Of a DNA stretch of 23,290 nucleotides, positions 9,159-16,343 are shown in pieces; within the stretch, counting starts at the first letter, position 1, and each line of letters begins with the position of its first letter. Under the pieces are notes generated by a model, which made no database searches, was not told where the DNA came from, and worked only from the letters and a program-made list of their open reading frames with translations. A program made the position numbers and the translations under genes. This stretch comes from Acidobacteriaceae bacterium (lineage in GTDB: Bacteria; Acidobacteriota; Terriglobia; Terriglobales; Acidobacteriaceae). The stretch lies in assembly GCA_003133425.1 (NCBI GenBank), contig PKXI01000429.1, positions 1 to 23,290 of the forward strand, in the 5' to 3' direction.

Positions 9159-9187
9159 TTGTCAAGCTAAAAGTTTTGTGATTTATT
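9159..9187 (+). promoter_or_regulatory. Predicted sigma70-type promoter for the GH30 gene
   Basis: The -35 box TTGTCA (9159-9164; 5 of 6 to consensus), a 17-base spacer and the -10 box TTTATT (9182-9187; 4 of 6). Transcription would start near 9194, exactly where operator-like site B begins. That is the position where a LacI-type repressor blocks initiation. Confidence 0.5.
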
Positions 9188-9193
9188 CCCAAG

Positions 9194-9205
9194 ACAATCG
9201 GTTGA
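9194..9205. promoter_or_regulatory. Operator-like site B (ACAATCGGTTGA)
   Basis: The same motif as site A, in context AGACAATCGGTTGATT, CG centre 9199-9200. It covers roughly +1 to +12 of the predicted GH30 promoter. Its centre is exactly 109 bp from those of sites A and F. Confidence 0.6.
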
Positions 9206-9302
9206 TTCGGGGATAGATTGGCTGAGTACCGGGCCCTTCGGCTACTCCGTATCTGTGTGCTCTATGATCTCCGGACTGACCGTGATTGGGATTGAAATGC
9301 AG

Positions 9303-9314
9303 GAAATCGTTTGT
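9303..9314. promoter_or_regulatory. Operator-like site F (GAAATCGTTTGT)
   Basis: On the minus strand this reads AGACAAACGATTTC: one good half-site (AGACAA), the CG centre (9308-9309) and a weaker second half. It sits in the GH30 leader, about 115 bases past the predicted start point, and is inverted relative to site B. Confidence 0.5.
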
Positions 9315-9372
9315 CTACCGTATATTTCGCCGAAATAATCACGAAAGCGATAGGAGAAGATTAAGAATCCCG

Positions 9373-10809
9373 ATGAATACCAACATCAAAGCAAGCGATC
9401 GACGCGTTTTCTTGCGTCAGGCCACGGCCGTTGCTATATCGTTGGCCTGCAACCAAGGGATCCCGTCGTGGGGGCAAATTGCGACGACCTCGCCGAAGGT
9501 TAATGCCTGGGTTACAAAGGGCGAGGAGAGATATAACGGTCTCGAAGTTGAACCTTGGCGCGCATCGACATCTGTCAAAGCACCGGATGTGGAAATTGAT
9601 CCCACTCGGCGCTTCCAGAGCATTCTTGGCTTCGGGGGTGCCTTTACGGATTCATCGTGCTTCCTGCTAAGCCAGATGGAAACCACGCAGCGCAGGAAAT
9701 TGATGGAAGAACTTCTGGGATCTGCCGGACTTGGGCTGTCAACGGGCCGCACCTGCATCGGCGCCAGCGACTATTCTCGAACCGCATACACGTTTGACGA
9801 CTCGCCGGCTCCCGATCCAGAGCTCAGGAACTTCAGCATCGCGCATGACATTGAGTACATTTTGCCGATGCTCCGCGAAGCGGTTCACGTCAACCCGGAG
9901 TTGTTCCTTTTTTCTTCTCCCTGGAGCCCGCCGGCATGGATGAAGGCGGGCGAATCGCTGCTGGGCGGCTCCATGCGCAAACACTATTTCGCCTCTTATG
10001 CGCAATACTTCGTGAAATTCATCGAGGCCTACAAGGCCGAAGGGGTAACAATCGGGGCAGTGACACCTCAGAATGAGGTCGATACTGACCAGGACGGCCA
10101 AATGCCAGCCGCGCTTTGGGGACAAGAATACGAAACGGCCTTTATTGGTGAGTTTCTCGGACCTGCATTTCGCAATGCGTCCATCGATACAAAAATCTGG
10201 ATTCTTGATCACAACTATAATCTTTGTGGCCGCGCCACCGATGAGCTAAGCGATCCGGGGGTCTTCAAATATGCCGAGGGAGTTGCCTGGCACGGCTACG
10301 TGGGCACTCCGGACGCAATGAGTGAGGTCCACGATGCCTTTCCAACCAAGAGTGCCTACTGGACTGAGGGCGGCCCGGATATCACCGCGCCCGATTACGC
10401 TTCGGATTGGTCAAAATGGTCCAGCACATTTACGGGAATCCTGAAGAACCGGGCGCGTTGCATTGTTGCGTGGAACCTGGTTCTCGATGAAACCGGTGCG
10501 CCCAATATCGGGCCTTTCAAGTGCGGCGGCCTTGTCACGCTCGACTCGAAGACGCAGAAGATAACGCGCAGCGGACAGTATTGGGCGTTTGCCCACTTCT
10601 CGAAGGCGGTACACCGGGGGGCGCAGGTACTGACCACGACAGGAACCGTATCGGGAATCGACCATGTCGCCTTCGCCAATCCGGATGGCAGTTACGTTCT
10701 TGTGCTTACCAATCGGGGAGCGGAACGCGATTTGAATTGTCGATTCCGGGAGAAGTCCCTGCATTTGAAGCTGGCGCAGAATTCTATCGTCACACTTACC
10801 TGGAGTTAG
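9373..10809 (+). CDS. GH30-family glycoside hydrolase with Tat-type signal
   Basis: An exported retaining glycosidase of 478 residues, related to glucosylceramidase and beta-1,6-glucanase. I start at 9373 because the N-terminus then carries a twin-arginine signal (SDRRVFLRQATAVAISLAC). The frame is open back to 9286 but gives a nonsense leader. AGGAG at 9352-9356 is 16 bases away, so the spacing is poor. GH30 marks are QSILGFGGAFTDSS (residues 82-95), SPWSPPAWMK (182-191), the acid/base Glu in TPQNEVD (E235) and the nucleophile Glu in YWTEGG (E332). The C-terminal beta domain closes the protein. It is divergent from the TonB receptor, behind three operator-like sites. A beta-glucosidic substrate is likely. 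The subfamily is not certain from reading alone. Confidence 0.92.
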   Translation: MNTNIKASDRRVFLRQATAVAISLACNQGIPSWGQIATTSPKVNAWVTKGEERYNGLEVEPWRASTSVKAPDVEIDPTRRFQSILGFGGAFTDSSCFLLSQMETTQRRKLMEELLGSAGLGLSTGRTCIGASDYSRTAYTFDDSPAPDPELRNFSIAHDIEYILPMLREAVHVNPELFLFSSPWSPPAWMKAGESLLGGSMRKHYFASYAQYFVKFIEAYKAEGVTIGAVTPQNEVDTDQDGQMPAALWGQEYETAFIGEFLGPAFRNASIDTKIWILDHNYNLCGRATDELSDPGVFKYAEGVAWHGYVGTPDAMSEVHDAFPTKSAYWTEGGPDITAPDYASDWSKWSSTFTGILKNRARCIVAWNLVLDETGAPNIGPFKCGGLVTLDSKTQKITRSGQYWAFAHFSKAVHRGAQVLTTTGTVSGIDHVAFANPDGSYVLVLTNRGAERDLNCRFREKSLHLKLAQNSIVTLTWS

Positions 10810-10984
10810 GACGGACGGTCTGCAATGCTGAATCGAATGGGCCCGTACTAAGTGGCAGTCTCAACTGCAGAGGCCCATTCAATCTCCCGCTTCTGGTGGC
10901 GAAGCTCAATCGGCCGAACACAAATTTTCATCCGGCGGCGGCCCGGGAGAACTTTCAGAGGCATTAGGTTTTCGACAGATAAAG

Positions 10985-10996
10985 ACAAACGATTTT
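10985..10996. promoter_or_regulatory. Operator-like site D (ACAAACGATTTT)
   Basis: Context AGACAAACGATTTTGT, CG centre 10990-10991. The left half is identical to site A and the right half is imperfect. It lies 176 bases after the GH30 stop, with no gene near it. Its partner site E is 109 bp away. Confidence 0.45.
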
Positions 10997-11093
10997 GTAA
11001 AGAAGACTAAAATGCTCTCGTTCAATTGCGAGAGAACACAAAGAACTCCTGAAGGGGATACGTCAAGAATCGTTCCGTACAGATTACCGCAAG

Positions 11094-11105
11094 AAAAACG
11101 GTTGT
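11094..11105. promoter_or_regulatory. Operator-like site E (AAAAACGGTTGT)
   Basis: On the minus strand this reads AAGACAACCGTTTTTC, CG centre 11099-11100. It is inverted relative to site D, as F is to B, with the same 109 bp centre spacing. Confidence 0.45.
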
Positions 11106-11456
11106 CTTAGTCAAATTCCGGCATCTTCGAATGGTCCCAGGCACAAACTCCCTTTCGATGGCGAATAGTGACCATCGTCAGTGCGCAGATCGTGCTTGAA
11201 AAGGGCTTTCTGAGCATCAACTAGCAGCAGACAGCCCTAATTCGCCTGTAGTGCCCTCCCAACAGAACCAAGCCGGGAGTATGGCACCCCCTTGAAGAGA
11301 TGTCAAACGGTTTTTTGATGGTATGCAAGTATCTCTTTCTTAAAGGCTGTCAATCGATTTGGGCCGATGCGAAGCCGGCTGCAGCTGGCAGCTCCTTTCC
11401 CGACGCCGGGCCTTGCAGCGGGTTCGGCCTTCCGGGCATCCCTCCGTGATCGTTGA

Positions 11457-12638
11457 TCAACCATGCGTGATCGCGGCTGGGGCTGAAGGGTCCGTTTGTC
11501 GAAGGCTTATCGAGACCAGTATGACCATCAGGAGAGCCGCACCGCAGGGCGCGACGAGTCCGTAACGCAGCGAGCCATATTTTGCCGAAAGCAGTCCGGT
11601 GAACCAGGGGAAAACTGCTGCTCCCGCCCCACCCACGGCGAATATCCATCCCCGCGCGGTAAATTCCAGCATGAACGAAAGCAGAAGCGGATAAACCGGC
11701 CCCAAACTCAGCCCAGCGAGTGCGGCGCCCACCCGGATTGTTGCAGGCGTGTGTGCGCAGATGAGCAAGGCCACAGAGGCAGCGAGGCACCAGAGAGCCA
11801 AACGCATTACCCTGCGGCTGCCAATAATCGTCAGCAGCCGAGTGGAAAAGACAAAGCGGCTAAACGTAATGCCAAACCAGAAGAGAGATATCGCCAGAAC
11901 AGCTCCTGCCACGTGGGTGGGATCGGCACGCCGGGAATAGGTCGTCAACCATCCGCTGATCGAGGCTTCTATACCTACCGCACAGACGGCGAGCATAACC
12001 AGTGGTATTAAAGAACCCCTCGGGGAAGGGTTCTCTGGCGGAACATTCTCCAACGACGGATGGAAGACTGGCGTTTCTTTTCGCTCTCGGAGAGCAATCC
12101 AGATGAACAGCGCCAGAAAGAGTCCCTGGAAGGTGAAGAAGAGCGGACTTAAAGACGTCATGCGCAGATAGGGTAGGAAGAGCATCGGGGCGGTTGTGGC
12201 TCCCACAGCCCACGCGAAATTCAGTCTCTGCAACTGGACTGCACAGTCGCCCTGGTAGCGATCCGCAAACACGAGGCTGGTCGCGGTCATCACGGTCCCC
12301 AGCCCGAGGCCAAAACAAAATAGGACTGGAAACACCACTGGCAAGCTGGAAAACGCCAGGGCATATGCACTGACTACCAACAATCCGTACCCAATCATCA
12401 GCCAGCGCAGGTGATTGGCTCCGGTAATTACCGCGCCAAGCGAAGTACCGAGAAACTGAAGGAAGAACAGAAAGCCGGAGACATCGTCGCGGAGTCCCCA
12501 CCTTTTCGCCAGCACTGGCAGCAGAACTCCCAGCATGACGACTCCCGCGCCCGTCAGGCCAAAGCCCGTGCCAAGAATGAGATTCGATACCGTCCGCCGG
12601 TCTGGCAACGATTGCAAAGCAGCACTACCTCGATTCAT
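11457..12638 (-). CDS. MFS transporter (probable sugar or sugar-derivative importer)
   Basis: An inner-membrane protein of 393 residues with about twelve hydrophobic helices (for example LILGTGFGLTGAGVVMLGVL, FLFFLQFLGTSLGAVITG, VVFPVLFCFGLGLGTVMTA, LALFIWIALRERKE, LFWFGITFSRFVFS). A central loop rich in Pro and Glu (about residues 190-205) separates the two six-helix halves. It resembles the FHS/FucP-like branch of the major facilitator superfamily. The substrate cannot be read from sequence. It is the last gene of the GH30/beta-helix/MFS group, 192 bases after the beta-helix gene, and probably brings the released sugar into the cytoplasm. There is no strong Shine-Dalgarno ahead of the ATG at 12638. 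Confidence 0.88.
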   Translation of the reverse strand: MNRGSAALQSLPDRRTVSNLILGTGFGLTGAGVVMLGVLLPVLAKRWGLRDDVSGFLFFLQFLGTSLGAVITGANHLRWLMIGYGLLVVSAYALAFSSLPVVFPVLFCFGLGLGTVMTATSLVFADRYQGDCAVQLQRLNFAWAVGATTAPMLFLPYLRMTSLSPLFFTFQGLFLALFIWIALRERKETPVFHPSLENVPPENPSPRGSLIPLVMLAVCAVGIEASISGWLTTYSRRADPTHVAGAVLAISLFWFGITFSRFVFSTRLLTIIGSRRVMRLALWCLAASVALLICAHTPATIRVGAALAGLSLGPVYPLLLSFMLEFTARGWIFAVGGAGAAVFPWFTGLLSAKYGSLRYGLVAPCGAALLMVILVSISLRQTDPSAPAAITHG

Positions 12639-12830
12639 CGAACATCTGCCGCAGCGCGCGCTCCCGGATTATAACCGTACGCCCCGCCAGGATGTTCCAC
12701 CGCAGTCCTCACTTCGGACACGTGCGTGCTCTCAGCAATAGGCCTCGCCAGTCACGCAAAAAAGCGTCGCGCCTGTGGTTGCGGAGCGGGCCGGTTTGAG
12801 GGCGTTTGAAGTGAGAACAGAGCGTGCCTC
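12639..12830. other. Gap between MFS and beta-helix genes
   Basis: 192 bases without a gene. A short hairpin (ACGC, six A, GCGT, 12754-12767; T-rich loop on the minus strand) is the only structure I see. The gap is long enough for a separate MFS promoter, so one operon with the upstream genes is likely but not certain. Confidence 0.4.
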
Positions 12831-14615
12831 TTATGGGAACTCCGCGAGCTTCGGCGTGACGCGAGGCTTGGTCGCAGTGGCCCCCCCTTTGTCATCGATG
12901 ACATTCGAGATTTCGCCGAGGTTATCCAGGGCGACCGTAATCATGTGGTGAAACTTGACGTCAGGCGTTTTGGGAACCTCGATGGCCCGTGTGAGTAGAA
13001 CGTTTGGGTGGCGGAAAACAGAGTAGATGCCGAGACCCCAGGCTTCGTGGGTAGTGACGTTGTCGGCTACTTTATAGGAGGCCCAGCCGTTGACTCCTGG
13101 CGTAGAGGTGTAGCTGGCCTGGTCCGGCGGGTCGTAGGGAATTTCCGATTGATAGAAGTAGGTGCGGCCGCCGTTGCCGTTCCAGAGCACCTGGAACTGC
13201 TGGTGATGTTCGACAAAAAGTCCGTAGATCGTTACGTTGTTGCCATTGACGACCAGGCCGTTGGCGCTCACGTTCTGGTTCCAGCCGACACCGGAGCCGT
13301 GATCGGCACGCCATATCCATGTGTGATCGACGATCGTGTCGTTGCTGTTGATTTCCAGATTGCCAATCGTGCGGCCGACAGCGGCACCGCCGTCACGGAA
13401 GAAGACATCGTGAAGCGAAATTGGGTTCTTTGTGTGGATGGCGTGGCTGACATGCGGGCCAACTTGCAGTAAGACGGGAGATTGAACTGGACCGGCATCG
13501 ATGAGCAACCCGGCAACAATGATGCCGTCTGTGTCAGCGGTGGTCATCGCAGCCGAACCGGTGATGGGCCGGAGAGTGGCGAAGCCGAGGCCCATGACGA
13601 CAGTGTTGGCACGAGTAACACGGATGGGCTCTTCGAGGTCGTAGACGCCGGGAGTGATCAGGAGATTCTTGCCGCTCGCCAACTGGGCGTTGAGGTTGAC
13701 AGCGGTGTCTCCGGGGTGCGCTATGAAGAACTTGCTGATGGGGATGGATTTCCCTGGGGTCGAGCCACCGTGCCAGGTGACTTCGGAACTATTGGTTCGC
13801 AGTGCCGGAACGCGCACGCTGTAGTTGCCTGCGGCATCCACCTGAAGGAAGGGCTTTTCACGGACAACAGGCGTCTCCGTCACCTTTGTGTAGGGTGGCG
13901 TGGGCCACTCCCCCGACGGTGGATTCTTAATGCCCACGAAGACCATGTTCCAGTTGGCCCCGGTCCAACTGCTCCACTCGCTGTTGCGCGAAATCCATTG
14001 CTGCTGCGATCCGGAGTCGACGTTGCCGTCAATGACCGAGTCGGACATCCATCCCCCGCTTGCCCAGCCATGCTGCTGGTGGAGCACCAAGTTGCCAAGC
14101 ACGTGCATGCGGCGGAAAGGTATGGCCTGCGAGACGGCCCATTGCATAGTGCCGCCGGTCGGCGTAACCGAAAAGCCCTCGGCGGCGCGCCAGAACGTGC
14201 AAGTGGCGTTGTTGCGGGGCAAACTGGCGTCGGAGTGTACGTTGCCGGTAATGTGAACGGCATCGGGCGTGGCCCCGACGCCGACGACTTCCGTGTAGAA
14301 GCCGACGGGCACATCCACGTTGTACTTGCCGGGGAGGAAGATCAGTGCGAAGCGCGCCGGGCCGAATTCGCTGTGCTCCTGAATGGCGTAGACCTTGTCG
14401 ATCTGCCGCTGGACTTCGGCAATGGGCATCGAGGGATTGAATACGAATACGTTGGGCCCGAAATCCGGCTTTGCGGCGGGAGCTGCCACGGCTGGCGACG
14501 CGGAGACCGCCAGCAGGGACAACATCACAATGAAACGAACGGCCGTTGCGAAATCCGGAACTCCACGCCTGAACATACGAGGCGATTCTAATCCTATTTC
14601 GCAATTACCAGACAT
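12831..14615 (-). CDS. Exported right-handed beta-helix protein, probable polysaccharide-active enzyme
   Basis: A secreted protein of 594 residues. The N-terminal hydrophobic segment (about residues 27-44, FIVMLSLLAVSASPAVAA) is a Sec signal. The mature start KPDFGPNVFVFNPSMP, the phrases LIFLPGKYNVDVPVG and LLITPGVYDLEEPIRV, and the Asn/Gly/Val-rich strands with repeating I.NS.D, V.GNNVTIYGL and WNGNGGRTYFYQSE patterns indicate two parallel beta-helix segments, as in GH55 or pectate-lyase-like proteins. Relatives in actinobacteria often carry vague or misleading names. I do not recognise a characterised member. The ATG at 14615 overlaps the GH30 stop by 11 bases, suggesting coupling. An ATG at 14576 would give a shorter, more usual signal peptide. 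Co-transcription with GH30 suggests action on the same glycan. Confidence 0.8.
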   Translation of the reverse strand: MSGNCEIGLESPRMFRRGVPDFATAVRFIVMLSLLAVSASPAVAAPAAKPDFGPNVFVFNPSMPIAEVQRQIDKVYAIQEHSEFGPARFALIFLPGKYNVDVPVGFYTEVVGVGATPDAVHITGNVHSDASLPRNNATCTFWRAAEGFSVTPTGGTMQWAVSQAIPFRRMHVLGNLVLHQQHGWASGGWMSDSVIDGNVDSGSQQQWISRNSEWSSWTGANWNMVFVGIKNPPSGEWPTPPYTKVTETPVVREKPFLQVDAAGNYSVRVPALRTNSSEVTWHGGSTPGKSIPISKFFIAHPGDTAVNLNAQLASGKNLLITPGVYDLEEPIRVTRANTVVMGLGFATLRPITGSAAMTTADTDGIIVAGLLIDAGPVQSPVLLQVGPHVSHAIHTKNPISLHDVFFRDGGAAVGRTIGNLEINSNDTIVDHTWIWRADHGSGVGWNQNVSANGLVVNGNNVTIYGLFVEHHQQFQVLWNGNGGRTYFYQSEIPYDPPDQASYTSTPGVNGWASYKVADNVTTHEAWGLGIYSVFRHPNVLLTRAIEVPKTPDVKFHHMITVALDNLGEISNVIDDKGGATATKPRVTPKLAEFP

Positions 14616-16014
14616 ATGTACCTACCGATCCTTCCGGCAAAGTAGTCGTAACACTCTTGCCGTGATATTCGATTTGGAATTTCTTTTCGAAGTTTCCGGT
14701 ATTGGCGACCACCAGCACGATCTTTCCATCGGGAGTAAGAAATGCGACGTTGTAGAGTTGATCCAGCTCGGTTGACCCGATACGTACAGAACCTGGCCTT
14801 ACGAACTTTGAAAAGTGGGCGGCAGCGTAGTAGGCCACATTGAATGTTGCATTGTCTCCATCAATCGTGATCGCCCCGAAGCAACCGGTGCATCCACCGT
14901 TGTTCGTGTGCGGGCCGGCCTTCGGGTCGGCATCCATGTTCCAGAGGAGAACGTTACGGCTCCAGTTCCGGGTGGCTCCGATCAGCACGCGGCTCACCGG
15001 TTCCGCAATGCCCATCACTGTCGAATTCGGACGTGCCGTTACCGACTGCTCTGTCAGATATAGATTCTTGTTGGGATACATATTGTGAACTTCACTCAAC
15101 GCGCGGGTATCGCCACCGTAGAGATGAAAGGCCGTTCCATCGACATACTTGCTGGCGGCAGCGTCTTTCAGGATCGACAACGGATAGGATGGAACGTCCA
15201 AGTTGTGATCGTATAGCTGAATCTGCGTCTTGATTCCGGCTTTCTCAAAAGCCGGCCCAAGAAACTTGGCAATGAATTCATCCTGCTCCGGCGCGAACAT
15301 CACCATGCTCGGCGTGTTCATCGGATTCAGCGGCTCGTCCTCTACAGTAATGGCGTTGATGGTGATGCCTTCAGCCTTCATGCCTTCGATATACTTCACA
15401 AAATACGCGGCAAACGCCCCGTAAAACTCCGGCTTCAGATTGCCGCCCCTGACATCGTCGTTGGTTTTCATCCACGCAGGAGCAGACCAGGGGGAACCCA
15501 AAATCATGATGCGAGGATTGATGGCAAGGATTTCCTTTAGAACAGGAATTACATCCGCGCGGTCCGTTGCCAGGCTGAATTTGGCAAGACCCGGGTCTGT
15601 CTCTCCTTTTCCCACATCGTCGTAGGAGAAGACGTGGTCGTTCATATCGGAGGCGCCAATGCTGACGCGAAGATAGCTGACGCCAATTCCGCTGCCCTCG
15701 GTTGAGAAGATTTGCTTCAGAAGGGCGGCTCTCTTGTCCGGTGCCATACGCGTCAGCAACTGCGCGCTTCCGCCTGTCAGCGCGAATCCAAATCCGTCAA
15801 TGCGCTGAAATTGCTGCATGTCATTCACTTCGACAGTAGCAGTCCTATCTTCTGACTCAGAAAAACTCAGGGCTGCGGTCTGGGGGGCGAACAACGCGGA
15901 CCGATCCACAGTCGTCAACCACAGTTGGGCGTCCGGTGCGCCTTGCGCTTTGCACAAAGCTGGAATACATAGCATGAATGCAACGAGCGAAACGAGCGTC
16001 TGTCTTGAAGTCAT
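14605..16014 (-). CDS. GH30-family glycoside hydrolase with Sec signal
   Basis: A secreted retaining glycosidase of 469 residues. The signal peptide is residues 1-23 (cleavage near CKAQ). GH30 marks are FQRIDGFGFALTGGSA (69-84), YLRVSIGASDMN (114-125), SPWSAPAWMK (174-183), the acid/base Glu in TVEDEPLNP (E227) and the nucleophile Glu in YLTEQS (E322), with a C-terminal beta domain. The conserved GH30 step 'QNEP' is 'EDEP' here. AGGAG at 16023-16027 (minus strand) lies 8 bases before the ATG, a strong ribosome binding site. It heads the group with the beta-helix and MFS genes. It shares fold and family with the other GH30 here but is clearly divergent and uses Sec rather than Tat export, so it is not a recent duplicate. 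A beta-1,6-glucanase-type activity is plausible. Confidence 0.93.
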   Translation of the reverse strand: MTSRQTLVSLVAFMLCIPALCKAQGAPDAQLWLTTVDRSALFAPQTAALSFSESEDRTATVEVNDMQQFQRIDGFGFALTGGSAQLLTRMAPDKRAALLKQIFSTEGSGIGVSYLRVSIGASDMNDHVFSYDDVGKGETDPGLAKFSLATDRADVIPVLKEILAINPRIMILGSPWSAPAWMKTNDDVRGGNLKPEFYGAFAAYFVKYIEGMKAEGITINAITVEDEPLNPMNTPSMVMFAPEQDEFIAKFLGPAFEKAGIKTQIQLYDHNLDVPSYPLSILKDAAASKYVDGTAFHLYGGDTRALSEVHNMYPNKNLYLTEQSVTARPNSTVMGIAEPVSRVLIGATRNWSRNVLLWNMDADPKAGPHTNNGGCTGCFGAITIDGDNATFNVAYYAAAHFSKFVRPGSVRIGSTELDQLYNVAFLTPDGKIVLVVANTGNFEKKFQIEYHGKSVTTTLPEGSVGTYVW

Positions 16015-16343
16015 ATCGCCTTCTCCTGCCGGTGGTCCTTGTTCGTTCGGAATTCGGCCTTCCGTCTTCCGAAGACTGTAGACAACCGATTGTTTTCAGG
16101 GCTATTCTTGATTGCGTCCTGAATCGCCAACGATAAAAACAGGACATGCACATGTTTGTCAAGACCATTACGCGATTTTGCACCGCGGGTTTTGCTGATA
16201 CTGGACGGAAACATCAGCGAGGTGTAACGTGGAGAGTTCTTTCCGGTTGGCTACGATCTTTAGAACCTTGACTCCCACGTCGCTCGCCCATCCGGTGTGA
16301 AGCGCTCATCCAGCCTTTAGCGTCGTTCCAGTGGAGTGAACAC
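16015..16343. other. Divergent regulatory region between GH30 and GH55-like genes
   Basis: 329 bases without a gene. It contains operator-like site C (16082-16093) and a weak minus-strand promoter (TTGGCG at 16125-16130 and AAGAAT at 16104-16109, 15-base spacer, poor). I see no clear plus-strand promoter for the GH55-like gene. Confidence 0.6.
16082..16093. promoter_or_regulatory. Operator-like site C (ACAACCGATTGT)
   Basis: The best match to the symmetric form ACAANCGNTTGT, in context TAGACAACCGATTGTTTTC, CG centre 16087-16088. It lies 67 bases ahead of the second GH30 start and 250 bases ahead of the GH55-like start. I see no partner at 109 bp here. Confidence 0.6.

Larger units (their letters stand above)
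8926..9372. other. Divergent regulatory region between receptor and GH30 gene
   Basis: A 447-base gap with no gene. It holds three CG-centred quasi-palindromes (9085, 9194, 9303), a sigma70-like promoter toward the GH30 gene (9159-9187), a leader hairpin (9224-9247: GAGTA and CCG pairing with CGG and TACTC) and the receptor's Shine-Dalgarno just above 8925. I could not pick a convincing promoter for the receptor. Confidence 0.8.
10810..11456. other. Gene-free region with a pair of operator-like sites
   Basis: A 647-base stretch between convergent genes. I find no ORF with a convincing start and composition. It holds two operator-like sites (D and E), a -10-like TAAAAT at 11008-11013 and a small hairpin (CTCTCG, 8-base loop, CGAGAG, 11015-11034). 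On the minus strand a short open stretch of about 40 codons ends near 11112, without a proper start. The region may be the remains of a lost gene with its control region, or the source of a small RNA. Confidence 0.6.

Noticed and set aside
9150..9166. AATCGTTGTC next to the promoter, resembling another operator half-site
   Set aside because: The spacing between ACAA and CG lacks the base present in all other copies, and it does not fit the 109 bp phase.
10521..10967. Plus-strand frame running past the end of the first GH30 gene
   Set aside because: Most of it overlaps GH30 in another frame. The part beyond 10809 has no domain and no start signal.
11103..11240. Short minus-strand open stretches in the gene-free region, one reading fairly protein-like (DAQKALFKHDLRTDDGHY)
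   Set aside because: There is no start codon with a ribosome binding site in that frame, an upstream TAG closes it, and the length is only about 40 codons. It may be a gene remnant but is too weak to call.
13482..14591. Plus-strand open frame of 369 codons opposite the beta-helix gene
   Set aside because: It is GC-rich antisense shadow, Gly/Val/Asp/His-rich with no domain marks. The minus-strand gene has a signal peptide and beta-helix pattern.
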